Shown: piece after piece, positions 41,236-50,642 of the stretch | Layout: every line of letters begins with the position of its first letter | Numbering within the stretch: the first letter of the stretch is position 1 | NCBI RefSeq assembly: GCF_000982955.1 | Contig: NZ_KQ058875.1 | Location: forward strand, 1-55,534 | Reading direction: 5' to 3' | DNA: 55,534 nucleotides | DNA from: Micromonospora sp. HK10 | GTDB lineage: Bacteria; Actinomycetota; Actinomycetes; Mycobacteriales; Micromonosporaceae | Position numbers and translations under genes: made by a program | The notes under the pieces: model-generated | The model's input: the letters and a program-made list of their open reading frames with translations, nothing else | What the model was told of the DNA's origin: nothing | Databases searched by the model: none

Positions 41236-41247
41236 TGAAAACTTTCA
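41236..41247. promoter_or_regulatory. Candidate RpiR-type operator
   Basis: TGAAA (41236-41240)-AC-TTTCA (41243-41247), a perfect 5-bp dyad with 2-bp centre, 17 bp from the regulator's start codon and the most AT-rich spot in the spacer. An additional TTTCATTCATG at 41210-41220 overlaps the start and repeats part of the pattern. Confidence 0.5.
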
Positions 41248-41438
41248 CCGCGCAACCGCCGTCCGGCGCGCGTCCGGAATCCGCGCCTCCGAGAGGGAAC
41301 GGACGGCGGCCCGGACCCGTCGGCCGGACCGGGCGGTGGGTGCGCCGCCCGGAGCGTGGTCGCCGGGCGACCGGAGGAGGAACGGGCGGGCATCGTCTCT
41401 GTACTATCCGCACGGCGGATAAGCAGAGGAGACATGGC

Positions 41439-43571
41439 ATGCAGCCGGTTGGCCCGTACAGGTTCACCGAGGTGATGGGCGTTTGCCAGGTGGGCAAAGC
41501 CTGGTGGGCCGTCGACGGGCAGGACCGGCTGGTGACCGTCGCGGTGCTCGACCCGGCGGTGGCCCAGGATCCGGCCTGGCGGCAGGCGTTCTCCGGCATG
41601 GCGGAGACCCTCGCCGCCCCGGGTGGCAGCGGCCGGCCCTACCTGTCCGCGGACTTCGGGGCGAAGGAGCCCTGGGTGGCGTACATCGCCGACGGCGGTC
41701 CCGGGGCCGAGCACCTCTTCTTCGCGCTGGGACAGGAGATCCGCAGCGAGCAGGCCGTCGAGGACAGCACGGTGGCGATGCTCCAGGTGCCCACCGCGCA
41801 GCAACCGCAGCTCGCCCCGTGGGCCCTGCAGGGCGATCCCCGGCAGGCGCAGCCCGTCTCGTCCCCGCCGCAGCAGCCGCCGGCGCCCGTGCAGCAGCCG
41901 CCGTTCGGGCCACAGCAGGTTCCCGTCCCGCCGCAGCAGCCCGCCGTGCCGCAGCAGATCTCCGCGCCGCCGCAGCAGGTCTCCGGGCCACCGTCGCCGC
42001 CCGGACCGCCGCAGCAGGTCTCCGCGCCGCCGCAGCAGTTCTCCGGACCGCCGCAGCAGGTCTCCGCGCCACCCCAGCAGTTTTCCGGACCGCCGCAGCA
42101 GGTTCCGGTGCCGCCGCACCAGGCGGCCGTGCCGCAGCAGGTGTCGGCGCCCCCGGTGTCGGGGCCGCCGCAGCAGCCGTACCCGCACAGCGCGCCGCCG
42201 GTCAGCGCGCCGCCCGTCGACCCGTTCAGCTCACCGGTCCGGCGGATCCAGCCCTCCCCGCCGCGACCGCCGCGGCAGACCGGGCTCTGGGCCGCGGTCG
42301 CCGCGCTCCTCCTGGTCGCCGTGGTGGCCGGCGGGGTGGGCGGCTGGGCGGTCACCGGCGACGACAGCGGAACGCCGGCGACCACGCCGACCGCCGCGTC
42401 CAGCGCCTTCCCCAGCGCTACCCCGGTCAACCCTGGCCTCAAGCCGTGGGCGCAGGCCGCGTTGCGCAGCCCGGAGGAGCGGGCGCTGGCGACGGCGGGT
42501 CCGTCGATGGTGTTCGTCGAGGTCATCTTCACCGGGTACGTCCGCAACAAGTCGGACAATGCCCTGCTGCGCAAGACCCCGATCACCTTCAACCGCCGGT
42601 GCAGTGGCTTCGTGGTCAACCCCGACGGGCACGTCCTCACCAACACCCAGTGCGTCCGTCCCACCCAGGACATCCTGCTGGGCAACGCGCTGGGCGCGCT
42701 GGCCAACGCGATGGTCGCCGAGCGCGCCCTCAACGCCAAGGACGTCGCCGCCTTCAGCAAGTCGCGGATGAAGACGGCCGTCTTCACCGGCACCGAGCCC
42801 GGCACCGAACCCGAGGCCAAGCTCTACGGCCAGTTGAACGTCGCCAAGGGAGACGTCACCGACAGCCCGGCGATCCCCGGCACCGTCGTGCAGTCGCTCG
42901 CCCTCGACGCCGGCAACCTCGCCCTGGTCAAGCTCGAACAGGGCAACCTGCCCGCGGTGGAGCTCAACCCCTCCGCCACCATCGCGGCGGACACCGCACT
43001 GCTGATCCTCGGCTACCACACCACCGACACCAGCTACCGTTCCGCCACCTACAGCGTGACGTCCAAGCCGGCGACGGTGACCGCGGTGGACGCCCAGTCG
43101 CCGGTCCAGGCGTACCGGATCAACGACGACCTCGGGCTCTACTCGTGGGGTGGGATCGCCATCGACCCGAGCGGCCGGGTGGTGGGCGTGCTGGACAACG
43201 ACATCCTCCGGCCGGACAAGGCGAACCGGCTCGTCGTGCCGGTGTCCACCGTGGCCGGACTGCTCTCCACCGCCGGCGTGCAGAACACCCTCGGCGACGG
43301 CGACAAGCTCTACCGCAGCGGCCTCGACGCCTACTTCGCCGGCCAGAACTCGACCGCCGCCGACCGCTTCGGCAAGGTGGCCGAGGACTCGCCGGCGAAC
43401 GTGCTGGCCCAGGTCTACCGGCAGGCCGCCATCGACAGCGACGGCGGGCGGCACTCGTCGGGCGCGCCCGGCTGGGCGGTCCCGGTGCTCGCCGCGGCGG
43501 CCGTGGCGCTGGTCGCCGGGCTGGTCCTCCTGGTGGTGATCCTGACCAGGCGGCGTAACAGCGCGGCCTGA
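41439..43571 (+). CDS. Pseudokinase N-lobe / transmembrane / pseudo-trypsin fusion protein
   Basis: 710 residues. Residues 3-100 align by eye with the N-lobe of actinobacterial Ser/Thr kinases (VGPYRFTEVMG ... RLVTVAVLDP ... FGAKEPWVAYIADG), but the glycine loop is lost and the VAVK lysine is Ala35; no C-lobe follows. Residues 125-270 are a PPQQ-rich linker with a 42-bp DNA repeat. Transmembrane helix about 283-303. The outer domain (about 330-615) has a chymotrypsin-like layout: CSGFVVNPDGHVLTNTQCV with Gln404 where the catalytic His belongs, GNLALVKLEQG with Asn for the Asp, and YSWGG where GxSGG is expected. A helical segment and a second transmembrane helix (about 680-704) end the protein. 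ATG 41439 has AGAGGAGA upstream. Likely a signalling or scaffold protein of the envelope. Confidence 0.85.
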   Translation: MQPVGPYRFTEVMGVCQVGKAWWAVDGQDRLVTVAVLDPAVAQDPAWRQAFSGMAETLAAPGGSGRPYLSADFGAKEPWVAYIADGGPGAEHLFFALGQEIRSEQAVEDSTVAMLQVPTAQQPQLAPWALQGDPRQAQPVSSPPQQPPAPVQQPPFGPQQVPVPPQQPAVPQQISAPPQQVSGPPSPPGPPQQVSAPPQQFSGPPQQVSAPPQQFSGPPQQVPVPPHQAAVPQQVSAPPVSGPPQQPYPHSAPPVSAPPVDPFSSPVRRIQPSPPRPPRQTGLWAAVAALLLVAVVAGGVGGWAVTGDDSGTPATTPTAASSAFPSATPVNPGLKPWAQAALRSPEERALATAGPSMVFVEVIFTGYVRNKSDNALLRKTPITFNRRCSGFVVNPDGHVLTNTQCVRPTQDILLGNALGALANAMVAERALNAKDVAAFSKSRMKTAVFTGTEPGTEPEAKLYGQLNVAKGDVTDSPAIPGTVVQSLALDAGNLALVKLEQGNLPAVELNPSATIAADTALLILGYHTTDTSYRSATYSVTSKPATVTAVDAQSPVQAYRINDDLGLYSWGGIAIDPSGRVVGVLDNDILRPDKANRLVVPVSTVAGLLSTAGVQNTLGDGDKLYRSGLDAYFAGQNSTAADRFGKVAEDSPANVLAQVYRQAAIDSDGGRHSSGAPGWAVPVLAAAAVALVAGLVLLVVILTRRRNSAA
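42003..42086 (+). repeat. 42-bp tandem duplication in the PPQQ linker
   Basis: Units 42003-42044 and 42045-42086, each encoding GPPQQVSAPPQQFS, with a few third-position differences. Part of a longer Gln/Pro-rich low-complexity region (41870-42190). Confidence 0.9.
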
Positions 43572-43587
43572 CCCGCGGCGCGGACGG

Positions 43588-43608
43588 GGCGGCCGGTCAG
43601 CGGCCGCC
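43588..43608. terminator. Hairpin between converging genes
   Basis: GGCGGCCG (43588-43595), 5-nt loop, CGGCCGCC (43601-43608). It lies between the pseudo-protease stop and the acyltransferase stop (43597), overlapping the last codons of the latter, and could stop transcription in both directions. Confidence 0.5.
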
Positions 43609-44586
43609 CTCCGGCTTCGTGCCCACCAGATACGGGCTGGCCGGCGTGCGGAGCGCCACCAGCGCGAACGCCCAGGGCAGCAGCAGGGCGGCGGCCAGGT
43701 GCGGCCAACCGCCGGTCGGCGGGGTGTGCAGCACCCAGAGCACCGCGGCGTGACTCAGCACGACGGCGATCCCGCAGGCGGACACCTGGCTGATCGTCCG
43801 GGCCGGCCCGCCGCCGATCCGGCCGTCCAACTCCTCGGCGAGGACGACGAGCCCGCCGCTGATCAGCACGGCGGTCACCACGCCGAGCACGGGCGTACCG
43901 AAGTCGCCCGCCTTGACGTCCAGCGGGTCGCTCAGGCCGCTGAGCACCAGGCCGGCGCCGAGGGCCAGCAGCACCACCGCCGTGCCGGCGGACAGCCGCG
44001 GACGCAGCTGGCGCAGCAGCCGCCCGGCGAGTACGAACACCAGGCAGGCCGGCACCAGGAGGGCGCCGAGCGGACCCGCGGTGACCACCTTCGGCGCCAG
44101 GTACGCGACGGCCAGCCCGGTCAGGGCGAGCACCCAGACGGCCGCCGGAAACCGCTCCAGCGCGCGGTACGCGAGGGCGAGCAGGAAGAGCACCGAGACG
44201 AACCAGAAGGCCGAGAACGGCCGGACCGCGGCGCTGCCGCCGTAGAGCGCGTTGCGGAAGGCACCGTCGGCGACCTCCCCGGTGGCGAGTTCGGCCGCCA
44301 CCAGCGCCGCGAACAGCAGGACGAACCAGACGACGTACGGCAGGCCGAGCGACCGCCACCGCTTGCGCAACTCGCCGGCCACCGGCCGGCCCGGCGTCCA
44401 GAAGTAGCCGGTGAGCACGAAGAACAGCGGCACATGCCACGGGTAGACGACCGCCCGGGTGACCGGATCGGTCCACACGTGACCGACGACCACCGCGGCG
44501 ATGCCGACGATCCGGAGCAGGTCCACTCCGGCGGATCGGACCCCCACCGGTGCTGTTGTCCTCGTTGCGGCCATGGCGCGCATCAT
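43597..44586 (-). CDS. Acyltransferase-3 family membrane protein
   Basis: 329 residues with about ten hydrophobic helices. Hallmarks of the family: DLLRIVGIAAVVVGHVW near the N-terminus (the conserved His after an RxxxI-type helix) and VPLFFVLTGYFW. Such proteins O-acetylate or otherwise acylate cell-surface glycans. It lies at the edge of the polysaccharide gene cluster and next to a sialate-O-acetylesterase-like gene, so it may add the acyl groups that the latter removes (inference). The start could be this ATG or an ATG 12 bp downstream; neither has a clear ribosome site. Confidence 0.88.
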   Translation of the reverse strand: MMRAMAATRTTAPVGVRSAGVDLLRIVGIAAVVVGHVWTDPVTRAVVYPWHVPLFFVLTGYFWTPGRPVAGELRKRWRSLGLPYVVWFVLLFAALVAAELATGEVADGAFRNALYGGSAAVRPFSAFWFVSVLFLLALAYRALERFPAAVWVLALTGLAVAYLAPKVVTAGPLGALLVPACLVFVLAGRLLRQLRPRLSAGTAVVLLALGAGLVLSGLSDPLDVKAGDFGTPVLGVVTAVLISGGLVVLAEELDGRIGGGPARTISQVSACGIAVVLSHAAVLWVLHTPPTGGWPHLAAALLLPWAFALVALRTPASPYLVGTKPEGGR

Positions 44587-44706
44587 GGCAGACGCCGACG
44601 GGCGGCCACGTCCCGCCCGGACGGTGCCGACGGTCGTACCCCCGGCCGCCCGCCCATCGCATAACCTTTGCCGCGACGCTGACTGAACGGTCTGGAGGTT
44701 CGACGG

Positions 44707-46884
44707 GTGCCCTCAGCTCCCTCCGTGACGCAGCGCCTGCGTTCTGTGCCGCGGACGGCGTGGATCGCGGCGGGAGCGGTCGTGCTGCTGCTCGCCCCGG
44801 TCGCCGTGGCCGCCTGGCCGTCGGACCGGTCGGGAGCGCCGACGGCTGCCTGGTCGGCGCCGGACGCGTCCCGGTCGCAGCCGCCGGTCGTGCCGCTGGA
44901 CGGCACGAGCTGTGCGGCGAACGCCGCCGGCATGGCGGGTTTCACGCCGGTCGCCGCGGTGGATGTGCCGGCGCGGGCGACCGGGCGGCCCCCGGCGTAC
45001 GTCTTCGACCGCACGGCAGCCGTGGCCCGCGGCTTCGACCGGGTCGGGTACTGCCTGGAACTGAACGGCCCGGCCGGACCGCAGTGGGTGTGGACCGCGA
45101 TGGAACCGTTCACCACCGACGCCCGGCGGCTCGGGCTGCCCACCCGCGCCGGGCAGATCGTGCAGCAGCGGGTCAACGACCTCGAGGTGGCCACCAACGT
45201 CGCGGGGCTGCCCACCGGCACCGGGCTCGCCGGCTATCTGGAGATGTGGCCCAACAGCTACGGCCCGCGTGGCACCGGGCAGATCTCCGGGACCGCGCCG
45301 GACCGCTACGACGCGGACGACGACGTGCAGCTGTCGCGCGCGTACGGCTCGTTCCAGGTGCATCTGGTCGGCGGAACCCGACCGGCCGACACGTCGCCGC
45401 AGACCGTGCTGGCGGTCAACGGCTTCATGTCGCCGTCCGGCCCGCTCGCGCTGGGCATCGGCCCGGCACCGACCGGCAACCCGGACTGGACGTTCGCCGC
45501 CAACGCCGGCAGCCTCACCCAGCGCCGGCTGACCGTGTACGCCCGACCGTCGGTCCTCACCGTCACCCGGCATCCGGCCGACCGCCAACTGTTCCCCCGG
45601 GACGCCGGGAACGGCGCCGTGGTCGAGGTGGCCGGGAAGTTCACCGATCCTCGGGTGACCGCCGTGCAGCTCAAGGTGACCAGCGGCGCGGACGGCTGGG
45701 ATTACAGCGCGGCGGCCAGCCCCGGCGGCACGTTCTCGCTCCGGCACCGGATCACCGCCGCGCTCCGGGAGTACCGCTTCGAGCTGCGGGTGCTGGGCGA
45801 CGGGGTGGCCCGCCGGGTCGGCCGCTGGGATGGCGTGGTGGCCGGCGACGTCTACGTCATCGAGGGACAGTCCAACGCGGTCGCGGCCATGCAGCACGGC
45901 TCGGCGGCGGCCGAGGAGTCCCCGTACCTGCGCAGTTTCGGCTCGCCGGTGGTCGACGGCACGCGGTCCGCGGCGGCCCGGAGCTGGAACTACGCCGTCG
46001 GTGACCTGACCCAGCAGCCGGGCGCGGTCGGGCAGTGGGGGATCCGGATGGCGCACCGGCTCTCGGACACCTACCAGGTGCCGGTGGCCGTCATCAACGG
46101 TGCCGAGAACGGCCGGCCGATCGGCTACTTCCAGCGGGTCGACACCAGGCCGAACGACCTGCGCACCAACTACGGCAGGCTGCGGCAGCGGCTGACGGCT
46201 GCCGGCGTCGTTCGCGACGTGCGCGGCGTCCTCTGGTACCAGGGTGAGGCGGACAACGACAACGCGGCCGCCCACGTGGCCGGCTTCACCGCCCTGTTGC
46301 GGGACTGGCGGGCGGAACTCGGTGGCCCGGACACCCGCTACTACGTGTTCCAGGTGCGTACGTCGCCGTGTGGCGACGGCCGCGCGGCCCGGCTGCGCGA
46401 GGCGCAGCGGCGGATGGGCGACACCCTCGGGGTGACCGTGCTGTCCACGAACGGGCTCTCCGGTCAGGACGGCTGCCACTTCGACTGGGAGCACGGCTAC
46501 CGCGAACTGGGCGACCACGCGTTCGCCGTGCTCTCCCGCGACCTCTACCGGGGGCCGGCCGACGGGGTGGCGCCGCCGAACCCGCGCTCCGCGTCCTTCG
46601 TCGACCCGGGCCGTACCGCGGTGGTGGTCCGGCTCCGCGACGAGGATCCGCTCACCGTGCAGCCCGGCGTGGCCGCCGACTTCCGCATCGAGGGCAGCGG
46701 GGTGAGTGTCGTCGACGTGACGTACCGGCCGGGCGGGCAACTGGTGCTGACGCTGTCCGGGCCCGCCACCGGGGCGACCGGGGTGAGCTACCTCGGCCAC
46801 GCCGGTGCGGGGCCGTGTGTGGTGAAAGCCTCGGGCGTCGGCCTGCTGACCTTCCAGGGCCTGCCGATCGCGGCGCCGGACTGA
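44707..46884 (+). CDS. Exported SGNH/sialate-O-acetylesterase-like protein
   Basis: 725 residues. Signal anchor at about 19-36 (WIAAGAVVLLLAPVAVAAW). An N-terminal beta-rich domain of about 260 residues (VFDRTAAVARGFDRVGYCLEL) of a type seen in wall-linked esterases; an Ig-like segment about 280-380; then the esterase domain with the nucleophile Ser in VIEGQSNAVA (about 387), WYQGEADNDN near 510, and the Asp/His pair DGCHFDWEHG (about 588-591). A short beta-sandwich closes the protein. It should remove O-acyl groups from an extracellular glycan. GTG start with GGAGG 8 nt upstream. Divergent from the acyltransferase and convergent with the polysaccharide genes. Confidence 0.88.
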   Translation: MPSAPSVTQRLRSVPRTAWIAAGAVVLLLAPVAVAAWPSDRSGAPTAAWSAPDASRSQPPVVPLDGTSCAANAAGMAGFTPVAAVDVPARATGRPPAYVFDRTAAVARGFDRVGYCLELNGPAGPQWVWTAMEPFTTDARRLGLPTRAGQIVQQRVNDLEVATNVAGLPTGTGLAGYLEMWPNSYGPRGTGQISGTAPDRYDADDDVQLSRAYGSFQVHLVGGTRPADTSPQTVLAVNGFMSPSGPLALGIGPAPTGNPDWTFAANAGSLTQRRLTVYARPSVLTVTRHPADRQLFPRDAGNGAVVEVAGKFTDPRVTAVQLKVTSGADGWDYSAAASPGGTFSLRHRITAALREYRFELRVLGDGVARRVGRWDGVVAGDVYVIEGQSNAVAAMQHGSAAAEESPYLRSFGSPVVDGTRSAAARSWNYAVGDLTQQPGAVGQWGIRMAHRLSDTYQVPVAVINGAENGRPIGYFQRVDTRPNDLRTNYGRLRQRLTAAGVVRDVRGVLWYQGEADNDNAAAHVAGFTALLRDWRAELGGPDTRYYVFQVRTSPCGDGRAARLREAQRRMGDTLGVTVLSTNGLSGQDGCHFDWEHGYRELGDHAFAVLSRDLYRGPADGVAPPNPRSASFVDPGRTAVVVRLRDEDPLTVQPGVAADFRIEGSGVSVVDVTYRPGGQLVLTLSGPATGATGVSYLGHAGAGPCVVKASGVGLLTFQGLPIAAPD

Positions 46885-46892
46885 GCGCGCGG

Positions 46893-48248
46893 TCAGCCGG
46901 CGCTGCCGGCCGTCATCCGCCGGCGGGGACGGCGGGCGGCGAACGCGCGTAGTCCGGCGAGGCCGCCCGGCCGGTCCACGGCGTCCACCGGCCCGACCGC
47001 GGGCAGCGCGTCCCGCGGGCTACCCGCCGCCCTGGTCAGCATCAGCAGCAGGAATATCCAGGACAGCCCGTCCACCGACAGCGGGTTCCAGACCACCTCG
47101 GTGACCGAGTAGATGAGGAGGAGGACGAACGGCGCCTTCGCGGTGAACGCCCGGCCGTCGCGGACCCGACCGTGCAGCAGCGCGGTCGCCCAGAGCCCCC
47201 AGACCACCAGCGCGATGAAGCCACCGGCGAAGATGGTCAACACGTAGCCGGAGTGGAAGAAGTGGGTCGGCGCCTCGCCGACGTCGCGCAGGTAGTACCA
47301 CTTGGAGACGCCCACCCCGGTGGCCTTGCGCGCCGCGATGTACTCGCGGGCGTGCACCCAGATGTTGCCCCGGTTGCTGAGCGTGGCACGGTCGGCGCTC
47401 CACATCAGGTAGCTGGCGCCGGCCGCGAAGACCACGACCAGGCCGGCGGAGAGAACGAGCGGGATCCGCTCGAACCGGCGCCACCGCTCGAGCAGGTAGC
47501 TGCCGGCGAGCCAGGCGGCACCGGCGGCGAGCGCGAGGTAGCTGGTGCGGGAGCCGGTCGCCACGATGACCAGGAGGCAGAGGGCCGCCGTAGCGAGCAG
47601 CTCCCACCGTCGCATCGTGCACAGCCCGGCGACCAGGGTGAACGTCGCGATCATCGCGACGTAGTTCTCCGACTCGAAGAAGCTCTTGAACAGCGCCCCG
47701 GCCACCGAGCACTTCTCCAACTGCCCACCCGTGCAGGTCCGCCAGGCGTCCGTGCCGGCGAACAGCGTCGGGATCGTCAGCAGCGCGAGCACGGCCAGCC
47801 CGGTGTACGCCAGGGCCCGCGTGGTCACCGCCGTCCGAGCGGCCAGCAGCAGCCCGGCGAGCAGGAACAGCCCGGCCGCCGCGTACGAGACGAGCCGGGA
47901 GCCGTACAGGCCGGCGCCGACGATGGCGTCCACCGCGAGGCACCACAGCAGCAGCAGCACGACCGACCACCAGGCGAGCCGCAACCAGCCGTCGGACGGG
48001 CCGCGCAGGTCCCGCCCACCGGTGCCGACCACCCAGGCGAGCAGGCCCAGCACCAGCAGCCCGATCAGCGCGGAGCTGTGCTCGCCCGCCAGCAGCGGTG
48101 CCGCGTTGGCCAGCACCACGAAGCCGACGAGCGTGAGCGCACCCCGACCGTCGCCGAAGGCGGCGGCCACTTTCCCGCGCGCGGCCACCAGCCAGGCGGC
48201 CGTCGCCACGCCGCTCACCGTCAAGAGGAACGCGAAGAAGACGGTCAA
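46893..48248 (-). CDS. Wzy/O-antigen-ligase-like polymerase
   Basis: A 451-residue protein with about 11-12 transmembrane helices. Family signs: the large periplasmic loop between helices with RGNIWVHAREYI and GVGVSKWYYL, then FFHSGYVLTIFAGG, and GSRTSYLALAAG. Proposed to polymerise or transfer lipid-linked glycan units outside the membrane. The start is a TTG (48248) that overlaps the flippase stop region; GGAAAGG lies upstream. Last gene of the minus-strand cluster, converging with the esterase gene. Confidence 0.82.
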   Translation of the reverse strand: MTVFFAFLLTVSGVATAAWLVAARGKVAAAFGDGRGALTLVGFVVLANAAPLLAGEHSSALIGLLVLGLLAWVVGTGGRDLRGPSDGWLRLAWWSVVLLLLWCLAVDAIVGAGLYGSRLVSYAAAGLFLLAGLLLAARTAVTTRALAYTGLAVLALLTIPTLFAGTDAWRTCTGGQLEKCSVAGALFKSFFESENYVAMIATFTLVAGLCTMRRWELLATAALCLLVIVATGSRTSYLALAAGAAWLAGSYLLERWRRFERIPLVLSAGLVVVFAAGASYLMWSADRATLSNRGNIWVHAREYIAARKATGVGVSKWYYLRDVGEAPTHFFHSGYVLTIFAGGFIALVVWGLWATALLHGRVRDGRAFTAKAPFVLLLIYSVTEVVWNPLSVDGLSWIFLLLMLTRAAGSPRDALPAVGPVDAVDRPGGLAGLRAFAARRPRRRMTAGSAG

Positions 48249-48249
48249 C

Positions 48250-49581
48250 TCAGGCCCTTTCCATGGTGCTCGTCCCGTGCCCGCGCGCCGGGTCACGCCG
48301 TACGGCGACCACGACGCAACCCCACAGCAGCACGCCGAGGAGCGCGTCACAGATCAGGCTGGAGGCGACCGCGCCCTGCCAGCCGTACGCCGGGATCAGC
48401 CAGACGTTGAGCCCGGCGTTGATCACGCCGATCGCGATCTGGCAGACGGTACGCCGACCCTGCAGCCGGCTGCCGGAGAGGGTGTCGGCCGCGAGGTAGT
48501 GGATGGCCTTCAGCACCAGCAGCGCGGCCAGGCCCTGGAGCGCCGTGGTGGCCGCCGCGTACCGGTCCCCGAAGACCGTCGGCATCAACCCGGAGCAGGC
48601 CACCAGCAGCAGCGATGCCGGCACGCTGAACGCCAGGTAACGGGGCGTCAGCCGGCGGGTCAGCCGCAGGGCCGCGCGTGGGCCGTCCCGGCCCGCCTCG
48701 AAGAAGCGCGGATAGGCGACCGCTGCCATGGCCCGTCCCGGGGTGTAGGCGAAGTCCACCACCCGGTACGCGGCGGCGTAGATGGCCGCCCCCTCGGGGC
48801 TGCCGAGCTTCGACAGCATCACCTTGTCGAGGTCGTTGTAGACCGTCTGCGCCGAGAGGCCGACCGCGAAGAGCAGCCCGGACCGCACCTGCCCGAAGGC
48901 GCCGGTGGCCGGGGGCAGCCCCGCCCCGCGCAACCCGTACGCCAGCACCAGCAGGCAGATCACCGCCGACAGCAGTGCCGAGGTGACGGCCCAGCCGTGC
49001 ACGGTCACCGGTCCCGGCTGGGCGGCGGCGAGCAGCACCACGGCGGCCAGCCGGCACACGTGCAGCACGGCCGGGATCGCCGACGCGATGAAGACCTTTC
49101 CGCGCGCCTGGACGGAGGCGGCCACCGCCTCGATCAGCCGCCAGGCGACCAGGTCCGCCACGGCCAGGGCGGCGACGTCGACCGGATCGATCTGGGTGCC
49201 CCAGACGGCGGCGCCCGCGGCGGTCACCAGCACCGACGCGCCGGCGCCGAAGGTGAGGGTCAGCACCAGGCCGCGGGCGAGGTGCCGGGCCCAGTCCGCC
49301 GGTGCGTCGGCGTGGCTCTGGAAGATCAGGCTCGGTACGCCGGCGGACGCGAACGGCGACACCACCGCGATCAGCGCGGTGACGCCGACGAAGAGCCCGT
49401 ACTCGCCGATCGGCATCTCGCGGGCCAGCAGGACGAAGAGCGCGCCCTGGGCGAGGGTGCGCAGCAGCGTGCCGGTGAGGAATTTCGCCGACTTGCCGAG
49501 GAAGCCGTCGCGCGGCCCGGTGGCGGGCCGCCGGGCCTTCGCCCGCCCGGTCCGGTCGGTGGCGGCGTCCGCGATGGTCAT
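48250..49581 (-). CDS. Wzx-type polysaccharide flippase
   Basis: A 443-residue MOP-superfamily membrane protein with about 12-14 helices (ALFVLLAREMPIGEYGLFVG, LAFSVPASLLLVACSGLMP, INAGLNVWLIPAYGWQGA, the last being typical of lipid-linked oligosaccharide flippases). Flips undecaprenyl-linked glycan repeat units. The ATG overlaps the upstream glycosyltransferase stop (ATGA), so it is tightly coupled. Confidence 0.9.
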   Translation of the reverse strand: MTIADAATDRTGRAKARRPATGPRDGFLGKSAKFLTGTLLRTLAQGALFVLLAREMPIGEYGLFVGVTALIAVVSPFASAGVPSLIFQSHADAPADWARHLARGLVLTLTFGAGASVLVTAAGAAVWGTQIDPVDVAALAVADLVAWRLIEAVAASVQARGKVFIASAIPAVLHVCRLAAVVLLAAAQPGPVTVHGWAVTSALLSAVICLLVLAYGLRGAGLPPATGAFGQVRSGLLFAVGLSAQTVYNDLDKVMLSKLGSPEGAAIYAAAYRVVDFAYTPGRAMAAVAYPRFFEAGRDGPRAALRLTRRLTPRYLAFSVPASLLLVACSGLMPTVFGDRYAAATTALQGLAALLVLKAIHYLAADTLSGSRLQGRRTVCQIAIGVINAGLNVWLIPAYGWQGAVASSLICDALLGVLLWGCVVVAVRRDPARGHGTSTMERA

Positions 49582-50642
49582 CGCGTCGACACCGCCACCC
49601 ACCGGCGGGCGACCTCGGCGGGGTCCAGGGTCGCCGACCGTGCCCGCCAGGCCTGCGCGAAGTCGGCGCGGCCCGGGCGCCGGTCACCCGTCATCGCCAG
49701 GACCGCGTCGGCGAGTGCCCGCGGCGTGGACTCGGCGGCCAGGACGCCGGGCACGAGGGCGGGTACCAGCTCGTCCAGCGCGGCCACCGGCAGGGCGGCG
49801 ACCGGGACGCCCGCCTCGGCCGCCTCGACCAGGCTCAACCCGAAGGTCTCGGCCCGGGACGGGTGCACCAGCACGTCCGCCTCGGCGAGCAGCTTTCCGA
49901 CGTCCGGTATCCGGCCCAGGAACCGGACCCGGTGCGTCACGCCCAGCTCCGCGGCCTGCTTCGTCAACAGGTCGCGTTCCGCGCCGTCCCCGGCGAGGGT
50001 GAGCCGGTACCGCTCGGGGAGCAGGGCGAGCGCGGCCAGCGCGTACCCGTGGTTCTTCAGCGGCCGTAGCGCGCCGGTGGTGACGAGCCGGACCTCGCCG
50101 GAGCCGACCGGGCGCGGCGGGACGAACTCACCGACCGGCTGCGGGTTCGGGATCGTGCTCACCGGCTGGCCGGGTGCGAGCCCGCGAACCGTCCGGGCGA
50201 CCCCCTCGGAGACCGCGACCACGAGGCGGGGCCGCAGCGCCGCAGCCCGGGCGATCCGGGCGAGCACCCGGACTCTCCGGTCGGCGGCGAGCCGGGCCGG
50301 CAGCAGGGAGTGCTCCCAGGCGATGAAGTCGCGGCCGGAGCCGGCCAGCGCCGCCCCGACGGGCACCGTGGCCCAGAGCCCGCTGGACACGATCACGGTC
50401 TCGGCGGGCAGCGCCCGGAGCCGACGCCGCAGCGGCGGGACGGCCTCCACGAGCCGGCTGATCCGGCTACTCACCGCCAGCCGGTCGACGGCCAGGTCGT
50501 CCAGGTCCGGCGGGATCCCCCGGGACAGCACGGTCGCGGAGACCGCCACCCCGGACGCCCGCAGGCTCCGCATCAGCAGGACGGCGACCCGCTCCATCCC
50601 ATAACAGGGTTCCAACTGGGGGAGGACGAAGTGCAGGCGCAT
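49578..50642 (-). CDS. Glycosyltransferase family 4
   Basis: A 354-residue GT-B enzyme. The N-terminal acceptor domain begins MRLHFVLPQLEPCYGMERV; the C-terminal donor domain has VTTGALRPLKNHGYAL, LTLAGDGAERDLL, VRFLGRIPD and the nucleotide-sugar motif HPSRAETFGLSLVEAAEAG (E-x7-E). Cytoplasmic face of the membrane. Start and stop overlap neighbouring genes by a few bases. Confidence 0.93.
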   Translation of the reverse strand: MRLHFVLPQLEPCYGMERVAVLLMRSLRASGVAVSATVLSRGIPPDLDDLAVDRLAVSSRISRLVEAVPPLRRRLRALPAETVIVSSGLWATVPVGAALAGSGRDFIAWEHSLLPARLAADRRVRVLARIARAAALRPRLVVAVSEGVARTVRGLAPGQPVSTIPNPQPVGEFVPPRPVGSGEVRLVTTGALRPLKNHGYALAALALLPERYRLTLAGDGAERDLLTKQAAELGVTHRVRFLGRIPDVGKLLAEADVLVHPSRAETFGLSLVEAAEAGVPVAALPVAALDELVPALVPGVLAAESTPRALADAVLAMTGDRRPGRADFAQAWRARSATLDPAEVARRWVAVSTR

